DNA of 11,527 bases from an uncultured Bryobacterales bacterium (GCA_937859895.1 CALMAV010000005.1:3824-15350), one strand, 5' to 3'; positions 1-8,091 are shown, counted from the first letter of the stretch. Made by a program: numbers and translations. Notes: generated from the sequence alone by a model not told the origin.

Positions 1-293
1 CGCTAGTCCCTCGTGTCGGTACAAGTTGTTCTGCTGCCGAACCAAAAAGCCTCAGTAAGAGCATTGCTCTCTCCCTACTAAAGTTAGATGACTTACTAAC
101 AAGGACCTAAGCGGCGCCCGCATTCGACTACGGAAGGAGCGGTAAGGCCGTCCATCAAGTAAGCCACAGATTTCACCCGTATTGCAAATACTTTCTCGCG
201 ATTCTAGACAGCCCTTTACCAAGCGCCCAACAGCAAACAAATCCTTCTTGCTCGCGTAAGGTATACGATTTCATATAGACAAGGAATTAATTT
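1..293. other. Left-edge region without a convincing gene
   Basis: No gene is supported here. The plus-strand frame starting at base 3 stays open for 35 codons and ends with TAA at 108-110. It could be the tail of a gene left of the window, but it is short and has no recognisable motif. A 62-codon minus-strand frame (52-240) is Arg/Ser-rich and resembles nothing I know. The last 30 bases are AT-rich, with TATA-like hexamers at 262-267 and 274-279 that could be -10 elements of a promoter for the oxidoreductase gene. No convincing -35 hexamer lies at the right distance. I found no tRNA or strong hairpin. Confidence 0.5.
281..285 (+). promoter_or_regulatory. Ribosome binding site of the Tat-type oxidoreductase gene
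   Basis: AAGGA lies 8 bases before the ATG at 294, a good Shine-Dalgarno match and spacing. It fixes the start so that the twin-arginine signal sits at residues 7-12, as expected for an exported protein. Confidence 0.75.
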
Positions 294-1835
294 ATGAAAC
301 GCGAAGGCATCTCCAGACGCTACTTCTTCTACGGCTCTCTGCTCGCAGGTGCTGTCCCTCTTGGGGGATTCGGGGGTGTGCCCTCGCTGAGTCGGTTGGG
401 CTACAAGTCTCCTAACGAAAAGCTCAACATTGCTTCCATTGGCGCCGGTGGGAAAGCTGCTGACGACATCCGCAACTGCGCTGAGACTGAGAACATCGTC
501 GCCCTCTGCGACGTGGATGATACGCGCGCAGCGAACACCTTTAACGCGCATCCGAACGCGCCTCGCTACCGCGACTACCGCGTCATGCTCGAAAAAGAGA
601 ACAAGAATGTTGATGCTGTTATCGTCACCATTCCTGATCACATGCACGCCGCGGCCGGTATCGATGCCATGCAGCTCGGCAAACATGTCTACGTGCAGAA
701 GCCGCTGGCCCACACTGTCTGGGAGTGCCGCGAGTTGGCCAAGGCCGCCGAGAAGTATAAGGTTGCAACCCAGATGGGCAACCAGGGCTACTCGAACGAA
801 GGCACTCGCCAATGCGCAGAGATGATCTGGTCTGGCGCAATTGGCAACGTCACCGAAGTTCATGCGTGGACCAATCGGCCGGTCTGGCCACAAGGCATCA
901 AAGATATGCCAACGCCCTCGCCGGTTCCTGGAACGCTCGACTGGGATCTCTGGCTCGGTGTTGCCAAAGAGCGCCCATACAGCGAAGATTATCTGCCTTT
1001 TAGCTGGCGCGGATTCTACGACTTTGGTTCGGGTTCGCTCGGCGATATGGCTTGTCACATTCTGGGCGCTCCGAACATGGCACTACGGCTCGGTGCGCCA
1101 ACCTCTGTGGAATCGGTGAGTCAGGAAGCTAATACAGATCTGTACTTCCCAGCTAAATCGGTCGTGCGGTTTGATTTCCCAGAGCGCGAAGGCATGCCCG
1201 CCGTCAAGATCTTTTGGTACGACGCCATGCGCGACGAGACTCCGAACTTCCCGGGCGCACCCGCTGACCAGATTCTGGGTGATCTGCCCCGCAGCCGGAC
1301 TGCCCCAAGACCGGCGAAGCAGCCCCTACAAGAACGGCAGATTCAAGGCGGCGTCTTCACCGACAACTTCTTCAACCCAGTAGAGCAGCCGCCACGCCCA
1401 CCTCGTCCTCAGACCGAGCAGGCTCAGATGACCGAGCACCAGAAGAAAGAAGCCGAGTGGATGAGCCTGATCGGGAAGGGAACTAACGGTAGCCTGTTTA
1501 AGGGCGAAAAGGGCATGATCACCACTGGCACTTATGGCGAGTGGACGCGCCTTCTTCCGGTAGAACAGATGCGGGACTACGATTTTCCGCCCGAGTTTCT
1601 GCCCCGTTCTCCCGGTCATTATCGAGATTGGATTCGCGCCTGCAAAGGCGGCACTCCCGCTTGTTCCAACTTCAACGTCTCTGCTCCCTTTACTGAATGG
1701 ATTGCGCTCGGCGCCATTGCGGTCAAGCTAAACTGCCGTCTCGAGTGGGACGCCGACAAAATGAAGATCACCAATAACTCGCAAGCCAACGATCTGCTGA
1801 AGCCAATAACCCGCAAGGGTTGGAAGATTGGCTAG
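294..1835 (+). CDS. Tat-exported Gfo/Idh/MocA family oxidoreductase
   Basis: A predicted NAD(P)-dependent sugar or polyol oxidoreductase of 513 residues, probably acting outside the cytoplasmic membrane after folding with its cofactor. A twin-arginine signal (SRRYFF, residues 7-12) precedes a hydrophobic stretch (residues 13-30). The Rossmann fold begins near residue 44 with a glycine-rich loop (GAGGKA, 50-55). The family EKP motif reads QKP (135-137), keeping the lysine; as I recall, Gln is frequent in this secreted subgroup. GDMACH (250-255) provides the probable catalytic histidine, H255. The C-terminal segment RSPGHYRDWIRACKGG is typical of the Tat-secreted members seen in Acidobacteriota and Planctomycetota. 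The protein is longer than the roughly 430-450 residues I expect, because of an extra Pro/Gln-rich region at about 316-395. The substrate cannot be read from sequence. The gene overlaps the downstream glycosyltransferase gene by 8 bases. Confidence 0.9.
   Translation: MKREGISRRYFFYGSLLAGAVPLGGFGGVPSLSRLGYKSPNEKLNIASIGAGGKAADDIRNCAETENIVALCDVDDTRAANTFNAHPNAPRYRDYRVMLEKENKNVDAVIVTIPDHMHAAAGIDAMQLGKHVYVQKPLAHTVWECRELAKAAEKYKVATQMGNQGYSNEGTRQCAEMIWSGAIGNVTEVHAWTNRPVWPQGIKDMPTPSPVPGTLDWDLWLGVAKERPYSEDYLPFSWRGFYDFGSGSLGDMACHILGAPNMALRLGAPTSVESVSQEANTDLYFPAKSVVRFDFPEREGMPAVKIFWYDAMRDETPNFPGAPADQILGDLPRSRTAPRPAKQPLQERQIQGGVFTDNFFNPVEQPPRPPRPQTEQAQMTEHQKKEAEWMSLIGKGTNGSLFKGEKGMITTGTYGEWTRLLPVEQMRDYDFPPEFLPRSPGHYRDWIRACKGGTPACSNFNVSAPFTEWIALGAIAVKLNCRLEWDADKMKITNNSQANDLLKPITRKGWKIG
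1815..1819 (+). promoter_or_regulatory. Ribosome binding site inside the oxidoreductase gene, supporting a TTG start
   Basis: AAGGG lies 8 bases before the TTG at 1828, within the last codons of the upstream gene. It supports TTG as the glycosyltransferase start. The first hydrophobic segment begins only about ten residues later, so a much later start would cut into the first membrane helix. Confidence 0.5.
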
Positions 1836-3165
1836 GGCTTCGGCCCGGGCGCTGGCCGCCTTCCTCCTTGCTTACACGCTCGTCCTGCTAGGGCTGCTCA
1901 CAAAGCTCTCGCTCTGGCTGGACGAGATCATTGATCTTCGCCAGATTCGCGATTCCAATCTGGCCGGGCTGATCGCTCAAGTCCCTTTGAATGCCGGCGG
2001 CGTACCGCTCAATTACCTTGCGCGCGCCGCTTCTGTCCATCTGCTTGGCTACTCCGTTTTCTCAGCGCGCCTGCCGTCTCTCCTTTTCAGCGTGGTCGCC
2101 GCTCTCGGTGTCTACGTTCTGGCTCGGCGACTGCAACTGCGCTACCCGGTGCTGCCGGTGGTGATCTTTTGCCTGTTCCCCATGCAAGTGCGTTACGCAC
2201 TGGAGTCGCGCCCCTACTCACAGGCTCTTGCCGTCGCAACCTGGACCACCGCAGTCTTCTTATCGCTCAAGGCTCGCCCAGGTTTTCTGAAGCTCTTGCT
2301 TTACACGTGCCTGGTGCTGGCCGGACTGTACACGCAACCCTACACCGTCTTTGTGCCGCTGGCCCACTTGCTCTGGTCATTGCGAGACAGTCGACTGGCC
2401 TCGTTAACTGCCGGATCAATCGCAGTAGCAAGCCTGGCGTTTGTTCCCTGGTATCTCTGGGCCTTGCATCTTTGGAACGCTTCGGCCGCAGCGCATCAGC
2501 ACTATGATTTTCAACCGAAGTCGATCTTAATGCTTTTGAAAGAGCTTGTCGGAGCCGGCTATCTTGGCACGCTGCTCACCGTCCTGATCGCTCTTCTAGC
2601 GCTAAGGCCGAACGGCATTCGGTACCGACCACTATGGATCTTGTTCATCGCCTGCGCCGTCATCTTGCCCGTACTGGCGGACCTGCTCTTTGGCTACTTC
2701 CTGGCAACTCGTCAATTGATCGCCGTGCTGATTCCTCTTGCTCTCTTGGGCGCTGCCGGGCTGGAGCAGCTTTGGCTTCAAAATGCCCGGCTTACGGCTA
2801 TGCTTGGTGCCGCTCTTGGCCTCGTTCTATTTGTAGGAAGTATCCAATTCTTTCGGCGACCGCGAGAAAATTGGCAGGCTGCTGCCGTTCAATTGAGCGA
2901 TGTGGCGAAGCAAGGTGGCTGCTTGCTCTTTGCGCCCCCCGAGTCCGAAGCCTTTTACAGCTTCTTCCTCCCGGACCTCTCTCATCACAACTGCCCTAGC
3001 GGTTCAACACCGGGCCGCAGACTCGTTGCGCTTGCAAAAAGCCCATACGGCCCATTGTCTGGTTACGCTCAGGACTTACACCGATTGACTGCTGCCGGCT
3101 ATCGACAAATCAATGTCCTTTATGGGCAAGAGCCCAAGGTATATCTTTTCGCAAATAGTCAATAG
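1828..3165 (+). CDS. GT-C-like integral membrane glycosyltransferase (PMT/ArnT-like)
   Basis: A predicted polytopic membrane protein of 445 residues. It probably transfers a sugar from a polyprenyl-phosphate donor to an acceptor on the outer face of the cytoplasmic membrane. Helix 1 (about 10-30) is followed by an Asp-Glu pair (D32, E33) in the first external loop, where GT-C enzymes carry their acidic catalytic motif. The segment RYALESRPYSQALA (123-136) is characteristic of glycosyltransferase 39/83-like families. Further hydrophobic segments cover about 82-98, 106-120, 155-180, 192-212, 245-260, 268-290 and 297-315. The stretch after FLATRQ (291-296) matches the family pattern of a basic residue before a Pro-containing helix. 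A soluble tail follows from about 343. The start is TTG, overlapping the oxidoreductase gene by 8 bases, so coupled translation is likely. Donor and acceptor are unknown. Confidence 0.8.
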   Translation: MARASARALAAFLLAYTLVLLGLLTKLSLWLDEIIDLRQIRDSNLAGLIAQVPLNAGGVPLNYLARAASVHLLGYSVFSARLPSLLFSVVAALGVYVLARRLQLRYPVLPVVIFCLFPMQVRYALESRPYSQALAVATWTTAVFLSLKARPGFLKLLLYTCLVLAGLYTQPYTVFVPLAHLLWSLRDSRLASLTAGSIAVASLAFVPWYLWALHLWNASAAAHQHYDFQPKSILMLLKELVGAGYLGTLLTVLIALLALRPNGIRYRPLWILFIACAVILPVLADLLFGYFLATRQLIAVLIPLALLGAAGLEQLWLQNARLTAMLGAALGLVLFVGSIQFFRRPRENWQAAAVQLSDVAKQGGCLLFAPPESEAFYSFFLPDLSHHNCPSGSTPGRRLVALAKSPYGPLSGYAQDLHRLTAAGYRQINVLYGQEPKVYLFANSQ

Positions 3166-3226
3166 CAGGCACCAAAGCCGGGAACCCACGACTGCTTTTT
3201 TCCTTCTAAACTGATATCCGGACACT
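3166..3226. other. Short intergenic gap between the two plus-strand gene pairs
   Basis: Sixty-one bases separate the glycosyltransferase stop from the next ATG. A six-T run (3196-3201) follows CTGCT, which could pair with AGCAG at 3164-3168, but the loop would be about 23 bases, so a terminator is weak. The Shine-Dalgarno before 3227 is poor. Whether the two gene pairs share a transcript cannot be decided. Confidence 0.4.
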
Positions 3227-4813
3227 ATGCTGAAATGCGTCGGAAGCTGCCTGTTCTTTATTGCGGCCCTCGTGTCAGGTCAGACTCAGGCGGTCGGTCC
3301 TTTCGCCGGCTCACAGCAGACGGTTCCTAACCCGAATGCCAAGCGCTATCCGGTTAGCGGCACGGTAGTAAACGCATTGACCGGCGCCCCCATCCCCCGC
3401 GCTTTGGTGCAACTGCAAGGCCCGGAGCCCATACGCGCGTTCACCGGCGACGACGGCCATTTTGAAGTCAAAGACGTTCCTGAGGGTCGCTACTCGGTTA
3501 TGGCCCAGCGACCCGGCTTCCAACCAGCAATGCGCAGCCCAACCGTTACTGTTGGTGCCACAACGCCATCTGTGGAGTGTAAGCTCCAGCCCCAGAGTTC
3601 GCTCCGTGGGCGCATCGTCAACTCAGACGGCGAACCGGTCGAGGGCGTTGGAGTGCAGATTCTGCGTCGCGCAGTGACTAACGGGCGGCGTGATTGGCAG
3701 ATGTCCGGCGCTGCCCGTTCCGATGAAACAGGGGTTTTTGTATTTGAAAACCTCAGCCCCGGCGCCTACCTGGTTCACACCGAACCGCACCAGGTGTTTG
3801 CCTCATCGAGCGAAATTGTCGTTGACGGCCGGCACTATCCTGAACTCTACCTTCCGCAATACTTTCCGAACGCGCCCGACCGCTCTTCGGCTCAGGCGAT
3901 CCAGTTGCAGCCCGGCACCGAGAGCGAAGCTGACTTCTCTCTGGCTGCCGTGCCGGCTTACCAAGTCTCGGGTGTAGTGAGTGATGTCCACAGCTATGGC
4001 GCCACCTGTGAGAACGCCGAGGGCGAGCTCGTCAGCAGTGCCTTTCGGATTGACAACCGCACGGGCAAGTTCACTTTGTCACGCCTACCTGCGGGTACCT
4101 GCACTCTTATCGTGCGCTCCGGATTTATGCAGCAAACGCAGGCACTCTACGGTGAACTACCTATCAAGATCACAGACAGCGATCTTGATGGCCTGCGGCT
4201 CAGCCTTTCGCCTCTGCCTGACATACCGGTGTCTATAGCCGGGAGTGCCAACAACGCTGACAACCCCGGCGCTCAACTGCAACTGATACCGCGCACTGCG
4301 GTTGGACGACATCAGGGTTATCAAGCCGAGAAACGAGAAGACACTGTAGCCTTTCGCGGGGTTGCCCCGGGGACCTACTCGGTTACTTCTTTTCCTTTTG
4401 GTAACACCTGCCTGGCCAGTATCACCTCCGGCAGCCTAGACTTGATGCGCAATGACTTAACAGTCTCGGCCGGCAATGCCCCTGCACCCATCACCTTTAC
4501 AATGCGAACCGATTGTGGCACCATCTCCGGTAAACTGCCTGACAATGCGACTCTGGTAAACGCTTTTGTCATTGCGGTCCCAGATGGCGCGCCCGTTATG
4601 GCCAAGGTGGGCTTTGCGAACAATGGCCAATTCCAGATTGGCGGGCTCACCCCTGGCGATTACACGGTGTACGCGTTTACAGATATGCTGAATGCACCCT
4701 ATGCAGAACCCGACTTTCTAAAAGCCGTAGACGGCCAAAAGATTACGGTTGCTCCGAACGACAAGCCAACCATTCAGATCAACAAGGTGAACGAAACAGG
4801 TATTGTTCAATGA
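3227..4813 (+). CDS. Exported carboxypeptidase-regulatory-like domain protein, first paralogue
   Basis: A protein of 528 residues with a probable Sec signal peptide (basic start, hydrophobic 8-17, likely cleavage after about residue 22; no convincing lipobox). It is built from beta-sandwich modules of the carboxypeptidase regulatory-like type. Module 1 (about 42-120) has SGTVVNALTGAPIPRALV and the GHFEVKDVPEGRYSV turn. Module 2 (about 126-240) has LRGRIVNSDGEPVEGVGV, FVFENLSPGAYLV and then LYLPQYFPNAPD, a Tyr/Pro-rich segment also seen in Acidobacteriota relatives. Weaker repeats follow at about 247-330, 335-425 and 430-515, each ending in a PGxY or AGxC turn. The mature part has five cysteines (118, 261, 292, 395, 430). 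No catalytic site is visible, so a structural or binding role in the envelope is the best inference. The stop overlaps the next gene's ATG. Confidence 0.8.
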   Translation: MLKCVGSCLFFIAALVSGQTQAVGPFAGSQQTVPNPNAKRYPVSGTVVNALTGAPIPRALVQLQGPEPIRAFTGDDGHFEVKDVPEGRYSVMAQRPGFQPAMRSPTVTVGATTPSVECKLQPQSSLRGRIVNSDGEPVEGVGVQILRRAVTNGRRDWQMSGAARSDETGVFVFENLSPGAYLVHTEPHQVFASSSEIVVDGRHYPELYLPQYFPNAPDRSSAQAIQLQPGTESEADFSLAAVPAYQVSGVVSDVHSYGATCENAEGELVSSAFRIDNRTGKFTLSRLPAGTCTLIVRSGFMQQTQALYGELPIKITDSDLDGLRLSLSPLPDIPVSIAGSANNADNPGAQLQLIPRTAVGRHQGYQAEKREDTVAFRGVAPGTYSVTSFPFGNTCLASITSGSLDLMRNDLTVSAGNAPAPITFTMRTDCGTISGKLPDNATLVNAFVIAVPDGAPVMAKVGFANNGQFQIGGLTPGDYTVYAFTDMLNAPYAEPDFLKAVDGQKITVAPNDKPTIQINKVNETGIVQ

Positions 4814-6474
4814 GACTGCTTGGGTTTGTTTGGTTGTCGGCACTCTTGGCATGGTCGCAACAAGCACCCGTGGAGCCAGCCGTGCAAGCTCCATTCAGCA
4901 TAGGCGGAGTAGCTGTGAATGCTGGGACAAACGCGCCCATGTCCAAAGCCCTCGTGCGCATTGCTCTGCCGGAAAACCCCGGGGAGAGTCGCATGGTCAT
5001 CACGGGCCCAGACGGTCGATTTCTCTTTGCCAATCTATCCGCCCGCAAGTTCGTCCTTACCGTAGAGCGTCAAAGCGGACCGCCGCACGCCTTTCTGGCT
5101 GACGGGCAGTACTCCACCGCCATTGTCACTGGGCCCGACCAAGATACTACTCATCTGGTCTTTCCGTATCACATGCCCGGGATCATTAGCGGTACAGTCA
5201 TGGATGCGAATGGTGAGCCCATCCCCAACGCACAGGTCCACGTCTTTGCAAAAACAGTGGTGAACGGCGTACCTCGCGTAACGGCCGCTGGTTTCACACA
5301 GACTCGCACTTCAGGAACCTTCACAATTGCGCACCTGATGCCTGGAAGCTATCTCCTCGGTGTTGGCGCGCAACCCTGGTTTGCCAATGGGCTTGCGAAC
5401 GGGTCTGGAACCAGGATGCACATTCAGCACGGAGTCGATGTTCAAGTTTATTCGGCCGAAGCCGGCCCGCCCGATCCGCAGTTCGACGTTGCCTACCCGT
5501 TCACCTACTACTCCGGTACCACCGACCCTGCTTCGGCTTCGCCCATCGCTGTGACCGAGGGCGGCAATACTGCTGTGCAAATTGTTCTCCGGGCAGCCCC
5601 TGCCGCGCGCGTCCACGTTTCTGGTGTGGCGCTCAATACGAATATCATGGCAATGCCAATCGGACCTGGCGGACAAGCCGTGCAAGCGTTTTCTGGTCCT
5701 ATGATGGCCAACAATGGTGGAGGCGAGCTCACCGGATTGGCACCTGGTCGCTACCAGTTGATGATCATGAGCTTCAACGAGAAGTCGGGAGAGAGTACTC
5801 GAAACACCAGAAAGATTGTCGACATCGTCGACGGCGCAACGGTCGACGTCTCTAATGGTTCTCAGATCTCGATCAAAGCAACCGTGAAAGTCGAAGCGAC
5901 TGAGCAGCCACAGAACAAGCTTTCGCTCCTTCTTGTAAACGACACCGGCTATGGTGTACGCGGAGTCGCTGGGCCCAACAACACTTTTCAGTTCCCTCAA
6001 TCCGGACTCACTCCCGGTTCATACCGCCCATTTCTGCCTAATACGCCGGCTTTTCACGTTAAGACCATCGAAGCAAAAGGCGCCAGGATTATAGGCGGCG
6101 AGTTGTCTGTGGAAGACAACTCTGACGTCACCCTGTCGGTAGTGATTGCCAATACAGGCAAAGACGCCAAACTGGAAGGCTTCGCCGTTCGCGACAATAA
6201 GCCGGTAGCCGGTGCCATGGTCCTATTCGTTCCGCAGTCGCCCAACTCACCAAACAGCATTGGGCGAGATCAAACCGACAGCGACGGCAGCTTCGCCATG
6301 CCAAACCTGTCAGCCGGGAAGTACTGGGCACTCGCCATCGACAACGGCAAAGACCTTGCCTATTCCGAACCTGCTGTACTCAAGCCCTACCTGGCCGACG
6401 CACTTTCAGTCACCATCGCGGACACGAACGAGATGCCCACGCTCAAAATTCCGGTTCAAACGCGCCAGCAGTGA
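4810..6474 (+). CDS. Exported carboxypeptidase-regulatory-like domain protein, second paralogue
   Basis: A protein of 554 residues with the same architecture as its upstream neighbour, probably a tandem duplicate that has diverged strongly. A short signal peptide (hydrophobic 3-15) likely ends near WSQQA. Module 1 (about 30-118) has IGGVAVNAGTNAPMSKALV and a GRFLFANLS turn. Module 2 (about 126-262) has ISGTVMDANGEPIPNAQV, FTIAHLMPGSYLL and then YPFTYYSGTTDPASASPI, the counterpart of the Tyr/Pro-rich segment in the first paralogue. Later modules include GGELTGLAPGRYQL and, near the C-terminus, GFAVRDNKPVAGAMV with the SFAMPNLSAGKYWAL turn. There is no cysteine in the whole protein, unlike the first paralogue. 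The ATG at 4810 lies in an ATGA overlap with the upstream stop, and ACAGG at 4796-4800 is a fair binding site. No enzyme motif is visible; function is inferred only as an exported binding or structural protein. Confidence 0.8.
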   Translation: MRLLGFVWLSALLAWSQQAPVEPAVQAPFSIGGVAVNAGTNAPMSKALVRIALPENPGESRMVITGPDGRFLFANLSARKFVLTVERQSGPPHAFLADGQYSTAIVTGPDQDTTHLVFPYHMPGIISGTVMDANGEPIPNAQVHVFAKTVVNGVPRVTAAGFTQTRTSGTFTIAHLMPGSYLLGVGAQPWFANGLANGSGTRMHIQHGVDVQVYSAEAGPPDPQFDVAYPFTYYSGTTDPASASPIAVTEGGNTAVQIVLRAAPAARVHVSGVALNTNIMAMPIGPGGQAVQAFSGPMMANNGGGELTGLAPGRYQLMIMSFNEKSGESTRNTRKIVDIVDGATVDVSNGSQISIKATVKVEATEQPQNKLSLLLVNDTGYGVRGVAGPNNTFQFPQSGLTPGSYRPFLPNTPAFHVKTIEAKGARIIGGELSVEDNSDVTLSVVIANTGKDAKLEGFAVRDNKPVAGAMVLFVPQSPNSPNSIGRDQTDSDGSFAMPNLSAGKYWALAIDNGKDLAYSEPAVLKPYLADALSVTIADTNEMPTLKIPVQTRQQ

Positions 6475-6490
6475 TAGCTTCCCGCCCTGT

Positions 6491-8011
6491 TCACACCAGA
6501 TGCGAAATCCCACCCGCAACCTCCGGGTGCTCAAACATCGATCCCCGCCCATAAAGCGCCTCAAATAAGCTTAAGTCGCGCTGGAGCAATCCTTCATATG
6601 CTGCCGCGCGTTCCCGAGTGGGTTCTACCGTTCGACCAAGAAGGCTTGGCGCATCATCTAAATCACTCAGCAAACCCATCTGCTCGGCCGCAATCATCGC
6701 GGCGCCTCGACTCGACGCTTCCCGCACCAGGCTCTCCTCGATTGGATGCTCCAGCGCATCGGCCATGATTTGTAGCCAAATGCTGGAGCTGGTCAACGCG
6801 CCGCCCGAAGCAATCACCTGCTCAGGACATGGGAACGGCTTAGTTAGTAACTTATAAATCTGCTTAAAGCGTAGTGATACGCTTTCCAGGCACGCTTGCA
6901 GAATGTCAATCGGTTTGGTGGAAAGACTAATCCCGGTGATAGTTGCTCTCAGCTCCGGCCGCCAGTAAGGCGATCGCTCGCCTGCCAGGTATGGCAACAA
7001 TGTCAAGCCATGTATGCCCGGTTCACGCCGGCTGATCTGTTCCTCCACGTCAACTGGTAGTTGAAGCGTGTTGCTCGCCCAGCGAAATACTTCGCCGCCG
7101 TTGGAGATTGCACCACCTAGAATGAACCGCTCCCGGTTCACCCGGTAGCACCAGATACCGGAAGGAATCGTAACCGCGTTCTGCTTCACCACCACCCGCA
7201 TTGCGCCGCTTGTTCCTACCATCAGCGCAAACTGCTTGGGCGTTGTGCAACCGCTGCCAATGCTGTTGCACGCACCATCACCAAACGCTGGATACCACGG
7301 AATGCCATGGAGCAAAGGCCAGCGCGCTACCGCAAACGGCAGTAGCGCCTGGCACGGCTCATCCAGCTTCTCTACTGGCGCCAGTTGCTCACGTTCAATG
7401 CCCAGAGTGGCGAATAGTTCTTCACAGTAGTCGTTTTTGCGCTGGTCCCAGATGCCCGTCGCTGAGATCATGGAAGTCGATTCAGTCCCCTCACCCGTTA
7501 ACTGTCGCAGCAGATACTCACCTACCGAGAGCCAACGCGTTGTCCTGGCAAAAGCCTCCGGACGTGTCTCCTTCAGCCAGAGCAGTTTGGCAGGCCAGTA
7601 ACTCGTATGCGGCATACACCCGGTTACGGCGTGAATCCAGCCACTGTTAAAGATGTCAGTTAACTCCGCCATCTGTACACCCGACCTCGTGTCAAACAGA
7701 TGGATCACGGGCGTAGTCGGCTTGCCTTCTCCGTCAACGCCGACAAAACAGTGCCAGAAAGTGCTGATGCCCACTCCGGCCGCCTTCAGCCCTCGCGCTT
7801 CCATCTGCGCGTGCAAAGTGTCCAGGCACTCAAAGGTCAACCGCACCAGCAAATCGACATCCACCTCCACACTGCCATCGGTCCTCGTTGTCAGCGCATA
7901 CTTTCTCTGCAACCCGATATCTTCATAATGCGTGAAGTCGGATCCATATAGAAGTGCGCGAACGCTGGATGTCCCAATATCGAGACTGACAATGTTGTCG
8001 CCAGAAGGCAT
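6491..8011 (-). CDS. FGGY family carbohydrate kinase, probably gluconokinase-like
   Basis: A cytoplasmic ATP-dependent sugar kinase of 506 residues, normal for the FGGY family. The N-terminal ATP/phosphate-binding motif is SLDIGTSSVRALLY (9-22). The catalytic Asp is most likely D245 in FGDGACNSIGSG, matching the family pattern of Asp-Gly followed by a Gly-rich turn. GTSGAMR (266-272) and LAGERSPYW (342-350) resemble the gluconokinase branch more than xylulokinase or glycerol kinase. ASGGALTSSSIWLQIMADAL (401-420) is the C-terminal FGGY signature region that shapes the nucleotide site, and SSRGAAMIAA (433-442) is also typical. Gluconate to 6-phosphogluconate is the favoured reaction, but no gluconate permease or pentose-phosphate gene lies beside it, so xylulose or another sugar is possible. 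It converges on the plus-strand cluster (16-base gap) and diverges from the GAF-PAS gene. No strong binding site precedes the ATG. Confidence 0.85.
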   Translation of the reverse strand: MPSGDNIVSLDIGTSSVRALLYGSDFTHYEDIGLQRKYALTTRTDGSVEVDVDLLVRLTFECLDTLHAQMEARGLKAAGVGISTFWHCFVGVDGEGKPTTPVIHLFDTRSGVQMAELTDIFNSGWIHAVTGCMPHTSYWPAKLLWLKETRPEAFARTTRWLSVGEYLLRQLTGEGTESTSMISATGIWDQRKNDYCEELFATLGIEREQLAPVEKLDEPCQALLPFAVARWPLLHGIPWYPAFGDGACNSIGSGCTTPKQFALMVGTSGAMRVVVKQNAVTIPSGIWCYRVNRERFILGGAISNGGEVFRWASNTLQLPVDVEEQISRREPGIHGLTLLPYLAGERSPYWRPELRATITGISLSTKPIDILQACLESVSLRFKQIYKLLTKPFPCPEQVIASGGALTSSSIWLQIMADALEHPIEESLVREASSRGAAMIAAEQMGLLSDLDDAPSLLGRTVEPTRERAAAYEGLLQRDLSLFEALYGRGSMFEHPEVAGGISHLV

Positions 8012-8091
8012 CTCGCCAGTATGCTACAGCCGCTGCGTTTGGCGGCCAATTACGCTATGATCCTGTTAAGGACCTACACGTCCAACTGTCT
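8012..8091. promoter_or_regulatory. Divergent promoter region between the sugar kinase and GAF-PAS genes
   Basis: This 80-base gap must hold promoters for both divergent genes. On the minus strand, TTGGCC (8044-8049) and TAGCAT (8021-8026) are 17 bases apart and could be a sigma-70-type -35/-10 pair, giving a very short leader for the kinase. On the plus strand, TATGAT (8056-8061) is a good -10 hexamer with no good -35. AAGGA (8068-8072) is 19 bases before the ATG at 8092, too far for a normal binding site. All of these are weak single-sequence matches. Confidence 0.25.

Noticed and set aside
3..110. Plus-strand open frame from the left edge, possible tail of an upstream gene.
   Set aside because: Only 35 codons and no family motif; cannot be told from chance.
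52..240. Minus-strand 62-codon frame in the left-edge region.
   Set aside because: Arg/Ser-rich, no ribosome binding site, no recognisable motif, and no neighbouring context to support it.
237..254. Near-identical 16-base words, AATCCTTCTTGCTCGC here and AATCCTTCTTACTCGC around 10224-10239, a possible dispersed repeat.
   Set aside because: A 15-of-16 match is expected about once by chance in a window this size, flanking similarity is poor, and the second copy is ordinary M28 coding sequence.
216..1058. Long minus-strand open frame of 280 codons opposite the oxidoreductase gene.
   Set aside because: It mirrors a well-supported plus-strand gene, lacks family motifs, and is explained by codon bias on the opposite strand.
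3164..3201. Possible rho-independent terminator after the glycosyltransferase gene (AGCAG/CTGCT stem, then six T).
   Set aside because: A five-pair stem with a loop of about 23 bases is not a credible terminator hairpin.
5818..5850. Three GTCGAC palindromes close together, considered as an operator.
   Set aside because: They lie inside the coding frame of the second paralogue and encode a repeated Val-Asp pattern; no regulatory context.
5311..6000. Minus-strand 229-codon open frame opposite the second paralogue.
   Set aside because: A shadow of the plus-strand gene; its His/Arg/Val-rich composition and lack of domains argue against coding.
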